Origin: Tildeniella nuda ZEHNDER 1965/U140
GTDB taxonomy: Bacteria; Cyanobacteriota; Cyanobacteriia; Leptolyngbyales; Leptolyngbyaceae
Assembly: GCA_019358895.1 (NCBI GenBank)
Contig: JAHHIG010000008.1
Span: forward strand, 124,001-188,000
Reading direction: 5' to 3'
DNA: 64,000 bases
The notes under the pieces were generated by a model. The model did not search any database, had not been told where the DNA came from, and worked only from the letters and a program-made list of their open reading frames with translations. The position numbers and the translations under genes are program-made. Below are positions 9,118 to 18,600 of the stretch, piece by piece (the first letter of the stretch is position 1; each line of letters starts with the position of its first letter).

Positions 9118-10836
9118 TTAACATTGCCAAGAAATGCCCTCGGCTTTGAGGTCAATGACTGCACCAATAAAGGCAGCATGAACAAACGTTTGTGGAAAAT
9201 TTCCCAGCATCCGTCCCGTCTTTGTGTCTGCTTCTTCTGCAAACAGCCCCAAATCATTGGCATACTCCAAAGCAGCACTTAAGATCGCATGAACGCGTTG
9301 AAAGTCTTGACGCATGATCCAGTACTGAGCGACCCAGAAAGTGCCTGCTAGAAAGGCACCTTCTTGACGAGAATCAAACTCTTCCAGGTGCCGCCGATAC
9401 AGATTTGCGGTTGCATAGTCACGCTCTAACCCCTCGATCGTTGCCAACATCTCTGGCGTGTCTGGGGCAGTGAAACCCCACACGGGAAAGAGCGCTGCCG
9501 AGACATCGATCGCGTCACTCCCTGCTACCACTGCATAAGCGCCTGCGGACGTGAGACACTCCCGCGTCACAAACTTACGGATTGCTTGAGCCGCAGTTTG
9601 CCAACGTTGAGCCTGCGAGTCTGTTTGGGCAAACTCAGCAATGTACTCTAAGCCACAGGCAGCAATGACCTTACTGGATGTGTATTGTTGCTGCACCTGC
9701 TCTTCCCACAGCCCATGATCCGGCTTGTGCCAGTGTGCTGCTAGAAAGTCAGCGAGTTGCTCAATTAACGACCAATGTTCACGGGTGTCAAAGCAACTGT
9801 AAATCAGCTTCGCGGCGAGCAGAACATTGCCATAGGCATCAAGCTGAAGTTGATTGCTTGCACTGTTACCGATCGTGACGGGTGTACTTTCACGGTAGCC
9901 CCTCAAAGCAAGCGTTTCTTCGTGGGATACTGGCTGACCGTTGATAGTAGAAAAGGGATAGATGGGAAGGGTTCCATCACGATCGCACGTACAGATGAAA
10001 TCTAAAAACCGTCGCTCTTCGGTGCCATCACTACCTGCACGAGTCAGCGCACTCACAATCATGCCTGCATCTCGTAACCACACATAGCGGTAGTCGTAGT
10101 TTCGTTTGCCGCCAATGACCTCTGGTAACGCGATCGTGGGTGCTGCAATGACACCGCCTGTCTCCTCAAACGTCAGCAGCCGTAGGGCACGCATGGATGC
10201 AGCCACCTGGCGCTCGTAGGGTCCGTGATAAACGGCATGAGACGCAATTTGTCGCCAGCACTCCAGCGTTGTCTCCAACCAGGTGTCTAGCGCGATCGGC
10301 TCTGTCAGCGGTTCATCAACTAGAGTTGTCCAACCTGCTTCACCAACAGGAATCGTTAACTCAACGTGCTCGCTGACAATTTTAAGCGGATGAGACGCAT
10401 AGAGATAGTGCTGATCAATCTGAATACATTGATTCTGATGGTGCAGATTGGGAGCGCGTCGAGCGTAGTCTGGAGCCGCTTGCAGTGTCACTATGAGCTG
10501 AGCAGGTACGGGAGAAAAGCGACGACAAATGCCTCTGGGTGTTTGATCACCCATCGACATCCAATCAGTGATGTGTAGTTCACCCGCTGGTGTGGTCAGG
10601 GTCGTTTCAAGAATGCCGCTGTCTTCGAGATAACGACGACTGGCAAAGGTAGCATTGGGTAAATGCAACGCCCAGGAGCCGCCTTTTGGATCAAGCAGAG
10701 CGGCAAACAGCGACGGGCGATCGAACTGTTTAGGGCAGTACCAGACGATCGTACCTGTAGTGGTCAGCAGAGCAGCAGTTCGACGATCGCCAATAATGGC
10801 TAAATCACGAATCTCAGGAAAGCCATCGCTCATCAA
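9118..10836 (-). CDS. Glycoside hydrolase family 15 (glucoamylase/trehalase-like)
   Basis: 572-residue cytosolic protein with an N-terminal beta-domain (FPEIRDLAIIGDRRTAALL, typical of bacterial GH15) and an (alpha/alpha)6 catalytic barrel containing YDYRYVWLRDAGMIVSAL and GLWEEQ, where family acid/base glutamates lie. Likely hydrolyses terminal glucose units of alpha-glucans or trehalose; which one is not readable. Its ATG overlaps the stop codon of the upstream SDR gene by 4 bp (ATGA), so it is translationally coupled to that gene. The insertion in the SDR gene may therefore affect its expression. Confidence 0.88.
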   Translation of the reverse strand: MMSDGFPEIRDLAIIGDRRTAALLTTTGTIVWYCPKQFDRPSLFAALLDPKGGSWALHLPNATFASRRYLEDSGILETTLTTPAGELHITDWMSMGDQTPRGICRRFSPVPAQLIVTLQAAPDYARRAPNLHHQNQCIQIDQHYLYASHPLKIVSEHVELTIPVGEAGWTTLVDEPLTEPIALDTWLETTLECWRQIASHAVYHGPYERQVAASMRALRLLTFEETGGVIAAPTIALPEVIGGKRNYDYRYVWLRDAGMIVSALTRAGSDGTEERRFLDFICTCDRDGTLPIYPFSTINGQPVSHEETLALRGYRESTPVTIGNSASNQLQLDAYGNVLLAAKLIYSCFDTREHWSLIEQLADFLAAHWHKPDHGLWEEQVQQQYTSSKVIAACGLEYIAEFAQTDSQAQRWQTAAQAIRKFVTRECLTSAGAYAVVAGSDAIDVSAALFPVWGFTAPDTPEMLATIEGLERDYATANLYRRHLEEFDSRQEGAFLAGTFWVAQYWIMRQDFQRVHAILSAALEYANDLGLFAEEADTKTGRMLGNFPQTFVHAAFIGAVIDLKAEGISWQC

Positions 10837-11878
10837 GCGCCCTGTCCCAGATTTTGCATTAAGCCACCGTCGATAAACAGCGTTGTGCCATGAATATAAC
10901 GTCCATCTCTAGACGCTAAAAAGACGGCTGCATGGGCAATCTCTTGTGGTTCAGCCGCTCGTTTGAGTGGAATAGATTGCACCTGCTGTTTCCAGGTATC
11001 GGGATCGTCTAACGAGGATTGGTTCATCGGTGTCATCACCATACCGGGCGCAATGTTATTCACATTGATCTTCTTATCAGCCAGTTCTAGCGCCAGAGTT
11101 CTGGTTAAGTTGCGGAGTGCCCCTTTTGCAGCATCGTAATCAGCAGAGCCAGCACGCGGAATCTCTTCATGCACACTGGTGATGTTGATAATCACTCCCT
11201 GCTGCTCAGAGCCTTCCAAGCCGCGAATGAATTGTTGACAACAGAGAAAAGGACCATACAAGTTTGTCTTAATTGCCTGATCCAACTGTTCGTAAGGCAT
11301 ATCTTTAACAGGTGTTCCTGCTGAATCTTTACCCGCATTATTCACCAGCACCGCCGGAGTACCTAACTTGCTTTGAACCTCTTTGAACAACTGTGCCACT
11401 GCTTCCGGTTTGCTTTGATCCAACTGAGTCAGAACGGCGGTAGTGCTCAAGATGTAATGATGGAGAAGTAGCGTTTTTTACTGTCCTCTCATGCCTGCCT
11501 GCTCCCTCTGTGCCGCTTCCTCCACGGTTAAGAATGGTCGCATCCACAACGGCAAACAACGGTTCAAAGGTCGAGACTGCGGGCAGCAAAACCTGATCCT
11601 TCTCAAAATCGTTGGAGAATCACATTAGTGCGATCTGGTATTTCATCCATCACTACAATGCCTCATTACTTGTGTAGCACTACCAGAACGGCTTTTTGTC
11701 CTGCTTCTTCCACTAACTTCTGAGTGTGCTCGGCTACCTGACGGTCTTCAAGATAAGTGATCACAACATCTGCTCCTTCACGAGCAAAGGCGATCGCGGT
11801 TGCTTGTCCAATACCAGAGTCTGAGCCTGTGACCACTGCAATTTCGCCAGCCAATCTTTTGCCTGTCATTGTAGTCAT
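10833..11878 (-). pseudogene. SDR-family dehydrogenase interrupted by an IS1-family remnant
   Basis: Both halves of a glucose-1-dehydrogenase-like short-chain dehydrogenase are present. The 5' part (11878 down to 11693) holds the cofactor loop TGSDSGIGQATA. The 3' part holds NNAG, the active-site S and YxxAK (SADYDAAKGALRNL) and PGMVMTPM. They are separated by 246 bp of IS1-family DNA plus an 8-bp duplication. Removing those 254 bp restores one frame reading KAVLTQLDQSKPEAV and a normal 263-residue protein, so the insertion is recent and the rest of the gene is undamaged. It lies within a minus-strand run of stress-type genes. Confidence 0.92.
11439..11684 (+). mobile_element. IS1-family remnant or MITE, 246 bp, with 8-bp target duplication
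   Basis: Ends are imperfect terminal inverted repeats beginning GGTAGTGCT (19 of 24 positions match). AGAACGGC flanks it directly on both sides (11431-11438 and 11685-11692). Inside, a 45-codon frame at 11491-11628 encodes MPACSLC, KNGRIHNGKQRFK and GRDCGQQ. This is the zinc-finger start of an IS1-type InsA, with one cysteine of the second pair replaced by glycine. The rest of InsA and all of InsB are gone, so it must have moved using a transposase in trans. An 8-bp duplication and GG ends fit the IS1 family. Confidence 0.85.
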
Positions 11879-12040
11879 TCCTTTGTTTGCTGTTCAAATT
11901 AAATCAATGATGGTTGAGTGGAGCTAAGGGCTTGTTAAGAATAAGCTCATGGCTTCAAGAGCTAGTTACGATGTTGGATGACACCTTAAGCCTTAAAGCA
12001 CAAAGTTCCTTAACAGCCTCTAAACATTTCGTGGATGTCT

Positions 12041-12235
12041 CTACTCGATCGCGCCAACGGCTTTACTAACGTCTGCTGGCGTTTCAAATTCCTCGTCTGA
12101 CAGTTGCTCTAAGGTTGAGAGAATATTTTCGTCGGCACTTTCTTGTCGAGCGCGATCGAGTAAGTCCTGCTTGTTGGCAGGGTAATCAACGCCCTTGAGA
12201 TACTTCTGCAATTGAATTGGGTTTACCTTAGTCAT
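12041..12235 (-). CDS. DUF2795 family protein
   Basis: 64-residue acidic soluble protein. It matches the DUF2795 pattern: NPIQLQKYLKGVDYPANKQDLLDRA, then a short helical pair ending LSDEEFETPADVSKAVG. Family members are small, often stress- or salt-induced, and lack an assigned activity. It sits between the alcohol dehydrogenase and the interrupted SDR gene on the same strand. CAGGAGAAAAACA precedes the ATG and gives a good ribosome-binding site. Confidence 0.85.
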   Translation of the reverse strand: MTKVNPIQLQKYLKGVDYPANKQDLLDRARQESADENILSTLEQLSDEEFETPADVSKAVGAIE

Positions 12236-12405
12236 TGTTTTTCTCCTGTTACTGTTTCGCTTATTGGATCAATCTGAATTAATCTTTTCTCATTGCACTT
12301 TCAACATTACTTAGCTTATGTTCTAGCTAAGTAATCCTCTTTATAGGAACAATCGATGAGCTGTTCTTAACAAAGAGAGTTTTCTCGTCCTGTTGAGTGC
12401 GGCTT

Positions 12406-13611
12406 TTAGGCAGCCTGACCTGGCTTAAGCACGATTTTGATGCAGTTATCTTTCTTGTGCTTAAAGATTTCATAGCCGTGCAGTGCCTGCTCTAGCGGCA
12501 GACGATGGGTTGTGAGAAACGATGGATCAATTTCACCCTTTTGAATGCGATCGGTTAGTGGACGCAAGTACCGATGGATGTGCGTTTGCCCTGTCTTCAT
12601 CGTCAAGCCTTTGTTCATGAACGCACCCATAGGCACCTTGTCGATGAAGCCTGTGTAGACACCAGGAACAGATACAGTACCGCCTTTGCGACACGCTACG
12701 ATCGCCTGCCTTAGTACATTGGGTCGATCGGTTTCCAGCCGTGCGGCTTGCGATACTTTATCGTAAAAGCCTTCCAAACCCATTCCATGTGCTTCCATAC
12801 CCACGGCATCCATCACCGAGTCAGGACCGCGCCCTCCAGTCATTTCTTTCAATGCTTCACCCACTTCGACTTCTTCAAAGTTAAGGACTTCTGCCCCACC
12901 GTCTTTTGCCATCTGGAGACGCTCAGGTACGCGATCGATCGCAATCACCCGCTCGGCACCCAGCAAGAAGGCGCTGCGAATGGCAAACTGCCCCACTGGA
13001 CCGCAACCCCAAATAGCGACGGTATCACCCGGTTGAATATCACAGTTTTCAGCCGCCATATAGCCAGTGGGGAAAATATCAGTCAGAAACAGGACTTGTT
13101 CGTCAGTCAATTCACTGGGAACCTTGAACAGTCCCGTATCAGCAAAGGGCACACGGGCATACTCCGCTTGACCACCTGCGTAGCCGCCTGTGAGATGGGA
13201 ATAACCGTATAGACCGGCTGGAGAATGCCCCAGCATTTGTTCTGCCATCCAGGCATTTGGGTTGGAGTTATCACACAGAGACCAGAGGGTGCGGTTGCAG
13301 AAGAAGCAACTGCCACAGGCGATGGTGAAGGGAACTACGACACGATCGCCCACAGCAAGCGGTTCACCGTTATTGCGTGGATTCCCGTCTTTAACGCCAC
13401 TACCGAGTTCAACGATTTCTCCCATAAACTCGTGTCCCAGGATATCGCCTGATTTCATAGTGGGATTGAAGCCATCATACAAATGCAAATCGGAACCACA
13501 GATGGCAGTGGATGTGATTTTGACGATCGCATCCCGTGGATTGATGATTTTAGGATCGGGTACAGTTTCAACTTTGACTTTTCCAGTGCCTTCCCAGCAA
13601 ACAGCTTTCAT
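12406..13611 (-). CDS. Zinc-dependent alcohol dehydrogenase (formaldehyde-dehydrogenase-like)
   Basis: 401-residue medium-chain dehydrogenase. The catalytic zinc site is [10 protein letters not shown] plus GHEFMGE; the structural-zinc loop is [15 protein letters not shown]. The NAD-binding Rossmann motif is GCGPVGQFA. Length and sequence fit the group annotated as glutathione-independent formaldehyde dehydrogenase or threonine-dehydrogenase-like proteins; the true substrate is unknown. It lies in a same-strand run with SRPBCC, DUF2795, SDR and GH15 genes, an association suggesting desiccation or osmotic stress metabolism (inference). Confidence 0.88.
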   Translation of the reverse strand: MKAVCWEGTGKVKVETVPDPKIINPRDAIVKITSTAICGSDLHLYDGFNPTMKSGDILGHEFMGEIVELGSGVKDGNPRNNGEPLAVGDRVVVPFTIACGSCFFCNRTLWSLCDNSNPNAWMAEQMLGHSPAGLYGYSHLTGGYAGGQAEYARVPFADTGLFKVPSELTDEQVLFLTDIFPTGYMAAENCDIQPGDTVAIWGCGPVGQFAIRSAFLLGAERVIAIDRVPERLQMAKDGGAEVLNFEEVEVGEALKEMTGGRGPDSVMDAVGMEAHGMGLEGFYDKVSQAARLETDRPNVLRQAIVACRKGGTVSVPGVYTGFIDKVPMGAFMNKGLTMKTGQTHIHRYLRPLTDRIQKGEIDPSFLTTHRLPLEQALHGYEIFKHKKDNCIKIVLKPGQAA

Positions 13612-13686
13612 TGTTGTAAATCCTTAGTGATTACTTAGTCAGTGGTCAGTCGTCAATGGTCAGTGTCAGTAGAGAACAGCTAAAAA

Positions 13687-14169
13687 CTACTTGCGTCCAG
13701 AAGATTGACCTTCGGTTGTGGCAATTTCACCTGTTTCCATCAGCATTTTGAAGCGACGTAGATCATCGCCTAACTGCTGTTCGGGTGATTCGCCAAAGAG
13801 TTTGGCAATGGCAGAGCCGATCGCCCCGGCAGGTGGCTTGTATTCGGTAATCACTTTTACTTCAGTACCGCGATCGTGTGAGGCTGGCTGAAAGCGGATG
13901 GAACCAAAGTTTTCCACATCAGCGCCTTCGACCGATCGCCAAGCAATCAGTTCGTTTTCTTGATCGTCAGTGATCTCCGCATCCCATTCCACGGTGGTAT
14001 CTAGCGGCGCGCTCGTAATCCAGTGCGATCGCTTCTCGTCGTAAACGTTCACATTTTTAAGATGCTTCATGAAATGAGGCAAGTGCTCAAAGTTGTGCCA
14101 GAAGCGGTAGAGTTCTGCTGCGGGTTTGTTGATCGTCAGTGTTTTTTCAACTTTGATGGGTTGATTCAC
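13687..14169 (-). CDS. SRPBCC (START-like) family protein
   Basis: 160-residue soluble protein with the polyketide-cyclase/dehydrase-like helix-grip fold. The start VEKTLTINKPAAELYRFWHNFEHLPHFMKHL and the later ITDDQENELIAWRSVEGADVENFGSIRF are the usual conserved blocks. The C-terminus is a charged tail. These proteins bind hydrophobic ligands, possibly lipids, and often neighbour zinc alcohol dehydrogenases in cyanobacteria. First gene of the 14.2-to-9.1 kb minus-strand run. Confidence 0.85.
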   Translation of the reverse strand: MNQPIKVEKTLTINKPAAELYRFWHNFEHLPHFMKHLKNVNVYDEKRSHWITSAPLDTTVEWDAEITDDQENELIAWRSVEGADVENFGSIRFQPASHDRGTEVKVITEYKPPAGAIGSAIAKLFGESPEQQLGDDLRRFKMLMETGEIATTEGQSSGRK

Positions 14170-15186
14170 AACTATTGCCTCTTATGCTTGTTGTTCGATC
14201 GAAATCTGAGTTCATCGCAGCCCTACTATTTCAGCCCTACTATTTCAACAGTCGGCAACTTCTGCAACTGACCAACCATTTGTCCTGTCTCCTCAAGCGT
14301 GAATCAGCATCGGTAGACGTATGCAAGTGAGCGATCGGCTGCCCCTTGGCTGAGCAAGCGTACAGCGCTGTGCAACAGTAACCGTGGCAGCAGCAAACTC
14401 GCTCTGCCTGGTCTTTCCACCAATTCCGATGACTGCAAGCTTCACCATGCAGGATAGGAAGACTTAAGCCTGCCTCATCGACTTAAATCCTCAGAAATGC
14501 GCTTGGTTGTAGGAGCCAATGGGTTGCAACGTGTTTAAGATGATTCGTTCTAGCAGGCTCGATACGTTCCATCACAAACAGTTTTAGAAAACTGGAGGCA
14601 ACCTTCCCTCTCTCATTGGAGAGATCATACGCAAATCCCCGACTACTGATGAGTTACAGGCTGCTTGATGGCAAGACAGGGACTCAGGGCAAGCGTATGA
14701 AAATCATTGAGCTAAGACGATGAAGAGATATAGCAGTCTCAAATCAGTGATGAGTGGAACTTAATGGTTGAGCCATCAGCGGTCAGCTACTAGCGTTTCT
14801 TCAACCGCTGAGCGCCGATCGCTGACCGCCGATCGCAAAGAGCTGATAGCCATATCGCGTCTCACGATTCATTTACAGCGGTTACTGATTGGGTAAGCCA
14901 CAGTCAAGCGAATATGGGTGTGGGGTGTGGGGTGTGGGGTGTGGTGAATGCAAATGAAAACGGCTGTAGGATCGCTATGAGTTGCACATCCATCGATCGC
15001 CTGCTGCAATTGGGTGTGAATAAGCGTCTGTTCCAGGTGTTACGATTGGCGTGAAAGTGGCATCGTGTCGCGTAAAGGGAATGGCGTTGACAAGGTCGCT
15101 GCAATCGGTGTTATGTCATCCCTTGCGTTAAGTCCTGGCTTTTAGTTAGTCTTAATATTTGAGTCGAAATTACATCGATAGATCGA
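14170..15186. other. Long intergenic region
   Basis: About 1 kb with no gene I can support; the short open frames here resemble nothing I know. Contents: a 14-bp direct repeat (CCCTACTATTTCAG, 14221-14249), mixed GCTGACCG/GATCGC heptamers at about 14770-14850, and a TGTGGGG array at 14916-14945. It separates the stress operon from the histidine kinase locus and may hold promoters for the former. Confidence 0.5.
14916..14945. repeat. TGTGGGG heptamer array
   Basis: About four head-to-tail copies of the 7-bp unit TGTGGGG. A purine-rich heptamer repeat like the GGAGTGG array at 52981. Confidence 0.8.
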
Positions 15187-15498
15187 ATGCTACTTCCGTC
15201 AAAAGGTAGAGAATCATTAAGATGCGTGCTACAGCGTAATGAACAAATGTGGTCTTCTTCAGAATCGGTAATTCTTAAACAAGCTCTCGTGCTGAGGCAG
15301 CCAGAAGCAGGCAATCTGGTTCGAGAAATCCGGCAAACTCAGTTAACACAGAAGCCTACAAACCAGGAACATACAGAGCGGCTGGGTATGACTTACAGCA
15401 CTTTGAACCGTCGAAAAAACGATCATATGCAGTCATCCCTGCTTGCCTCAAGGCAAGGTTGCTTCCGTCTTGCATTAACTCAACTATTCTTCTACTGA
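15187..15498 (+). pseudogene. Decayed helix-turn-helix protein upstream of the histidine kinase
   Basis: A 103-codon frame that still reads GNLVREIRQTQLTQ, ERLGMTYSTLNRRKNDHMQSS and LLA. This is the XRE-type helix-turn-helix pattern LVREIRxxxxLTQ..LGVTYxTLNRWENGxxQPSPLA, common in small cyanobacterial regulators. The W of WENG is R and the G is D. The C-terminus departs from the family, so it appears degraded or truncated. Such HTH genes often sit directly before hybrid histidine kinases. Assigned from pattern only. Confidence 0.45.
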
Positions 15499-15609
15499 AG
15501 CGCTGCGAGATAGCAGTGAAGCGCTCTTAAGCAAGCAGCTTGCCAAGCAGTAGGGGTGGCGACCCAGGACGATCGATCCTTGATGTGTGGGCGGAATGAA
15601 GGAAAAAAC

Positions 15610-18600
15610 ATGACCCAGCACGATCCAGCAGTGGCACAGATTTTTGCAGGCAATAGTGAAATGGCAGGGCTGATGCGATCGCTCGACTGGTCGCAAACGC
15701 CGCTGGGCGCTGTTGAGACGTGGGCTCAAAGCCTGCGATCGGCACTGAGTATTTGTCTCAACTCACGCTTTCCCATTGCCATCTACTGGGGAAAAGACTG
15801 CTTGCTGCTCTACAACGATGCCTGGCGACCGATCGTGGGTGACAAACATTCCTGGGCGCTTGGTCGTCCGGCTCGTGAGGTTTGGGCTGAGATTTGGGAC
15901 GACATCGGTTCAGAGCTTGCCAGCGTTTTGGCGACGGGCGAGGGCACCTTTCACAAAGATGACCTGTTGTCGATGCATCGCTTTGGTTATACCGAAGAAT
16001 GTTTCTTTGAGTACACCTTCAATCCTATCCAGGGTGAGGGTGGTGTGACTGGTGGCGTGTTTAACGTCGGCAGTGAGACGACCTACCGGGTGTTGAACGA
16101 TCGCCGCGCCCAACTGCTGCGCGAAGTGGCAGCGAAAACTGGGATTGCAAAGACGGCTGAAGAGGCGGGTGCCCTGATGGTGGAGGCTCTCAAGTCTGAT
16201 CCGCTTGACATTCCGTTTGCGCTGCTCTACCTGATTGACCCAGATGGAAAATATGCCCGACTCTGTAACGACAGTGGGTACGCGTCCGATCGCCCGATGA
16301 GTCCTGCGGTGATCGATCTGGCAGCGGCAGATGATCCTAGCGGCTGGTCGATCGCTCTCGCGGCTCGTACCCTCCAGCCCCAAGTGGTTAATGATCTGGT
16401 GTCACGTTTTGGGGCACTTCCTGGTAGTCCCTGGGCAGAGCCACCACAAGAGGCAATGGTGTTGCCGATCGCTGCCCCTGGGCAAGGCAAGGCAAGCGGA
16501 GTACTGATCGCCGTAGCCAGCCCACGCCGCAGACTCGACGATCACTACCGCGACTTTTTCGCTCAAGTTGCCGGACAGATTGCCATGGCAATCACCATTG
16601 CTCAAACCTATGAAGCAGAACGCAAACGGGCTGAGGCTCTAACCGAACTCGATCGCGCTAAAACCGCCTTTTTTAGTAACGTTAGCCATGAGTTTCGCAC
16701 GCCCTTAACGTTGATGCTGAGTCCGCTGGAGGAGCTATCGTATGCATTGCATGAGCGCTTGCAGCCAGAAGAACGAGAACAGCTACAGCTAGTGCAGCGC
16801 AACGGCTTACGACTACAAAAGCTCGTCAACACGCTGCTTGATTTCTCCCGGATTGAGGCAGGACGCGTCCAGGCATCCTATGAACCGACCAATTTAGCCA
16901 TCTATACAGCAGAGCTTGCCAGCACCTTTCGATCGCTGATTGAACGGGCGGGAATACAGTTGGTCATTGACTGCCCACTCCTACCGGAACCCGTGTATGT
17001 CGATCGCGAGATGTGGGAAAAGATTGTGCTCAATCTCCTCTCGAATGCATTTAAGTTTACGTTTACTGGCAGCATCACCGTGCGCTTACACCCGGTTGGT
17101 GATGTCGTTGCTTTGAGCGTCGCCGATACAGGCGTTGGCATTTCTGAAGCGGAATTACCAAGATTATTTGAACGCTTTCATCGTGTGAGTGGCACGCGAT
17201 CGCGCACCTATGAAGGTTCTGGCATTGGACTGGCGTTGGTACAAGAGTTGGTCAAGCTTCACGGTGGCACGATTCAACTGACAAGCCAGGTGGATCAAGG
17301 AACAACCTTTACGATCGCGATTCCCTTCGGCTCGGCTCATTTGCCGCCCGATCGCCTTCAGTCCGCTCACACCTTAGAATCAACGGCGCTGGGAGCCGCA
17401 ACGTTTGTCGAAGAAGCGTGGCGCTGGCTAGCAAAAGAGGGGAATGGGGAATGGGGAATGGGGAATGGAGAAGAAATGTCTGTCCCCACTCCCTACTCCC
17501 CACTCCCTACTCCCTCACCTCCTCACATTCTCCTGGCTGACGACAACGCCGACATGCGCGACTATGTAAAGCGGTTGTTGAGTTTGCACTTTCAGGTGGA
17601 AACTGCAACCAACGGCAGGACAGCGCTGAATGCCATCCAGGTAAATCCACCCGACTTAGTATTAATGGATGTGATGATGCCAGAGATGGATGGATTTGAG
17701 TTGTTACGGTTGCTCCGCACAAACCCTACAACTCAGGATATTCCGATCGTTCTATTGTCAGCTCGTGCTGGAGAGGAAGCCCGCATCGAAGGGTTGGCAG
17801 CCGGAGCAGATGATTATTTGACCAAGCCGTTTTCTGCCCGTGAGTTGTTAGCACGGGTGGAAGCAAATTTGAAGCTCGCGCAACTGCGACGCATGGCAAT
17901 TCAGCAAGAGCAGGCATTACGACTGGAAGCAGAAACGGTAAAACAGCAGGTTGAAACCATTTTGTCGAGCATCCGAGATGGCTTTTATGTGCTGGATCGT
18001 GATTGGCGGTTCACCTACGTTAACGATCGCTATTGCAAAATGGTGGCAATGCCGCGAGCCGAGATTCTGGGGCAAACCATTTGGACGCTATTTCCGGCTG
18101 CCGTTGATACTGATGTTTATGTGCAATTCCAGCGGGCAATGACGGAACAAACACCGCTCCAGTTTGAGTATCTTTACTTCCCCTGGAACCATTGGCATGA
18201 CCATCGCATTTATCCGTCACCGAACGGATTGACCGTTTTTCTGGCAGATATTACCGAGGCGAAGCGCGCCGAAGCCGTTCGCAAACATGCCGAAGCCGAA
18301 CTGCGGCAAAAAAATGCCATTTTGGATGCGGTAAACGAATCAGCCCCCACCCCCATCTTTGTTAAAGATCGCGAGGGACGGATTATTTATGCTAACCCGG
18401 CGACGCTTGAGGTGCTGGGCAAAGCGGCTTCTGAAGTCATTGGTTACCGCGATTGCGATCTCTATCCCAACCTTGAGGATGCCATTGAGGTGATGGCAAA
18501 TGATCAGCGCGTCATGGCATCGGGACAAACGGAAGTGGTGGAAGAATCGCCCGATGGCATTCGCACCTTTTTGGGCATGAAGGCTCCTTACCGGAACGAA

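Noticed and set aside
11338-11589. 83-codon minus-strand frame in the SDR region
   Set aside because: It is antisense to the IS1 InsA fragment and out of frame with the SDR; the plus-strand zinc-finger reading is the meaningful one.
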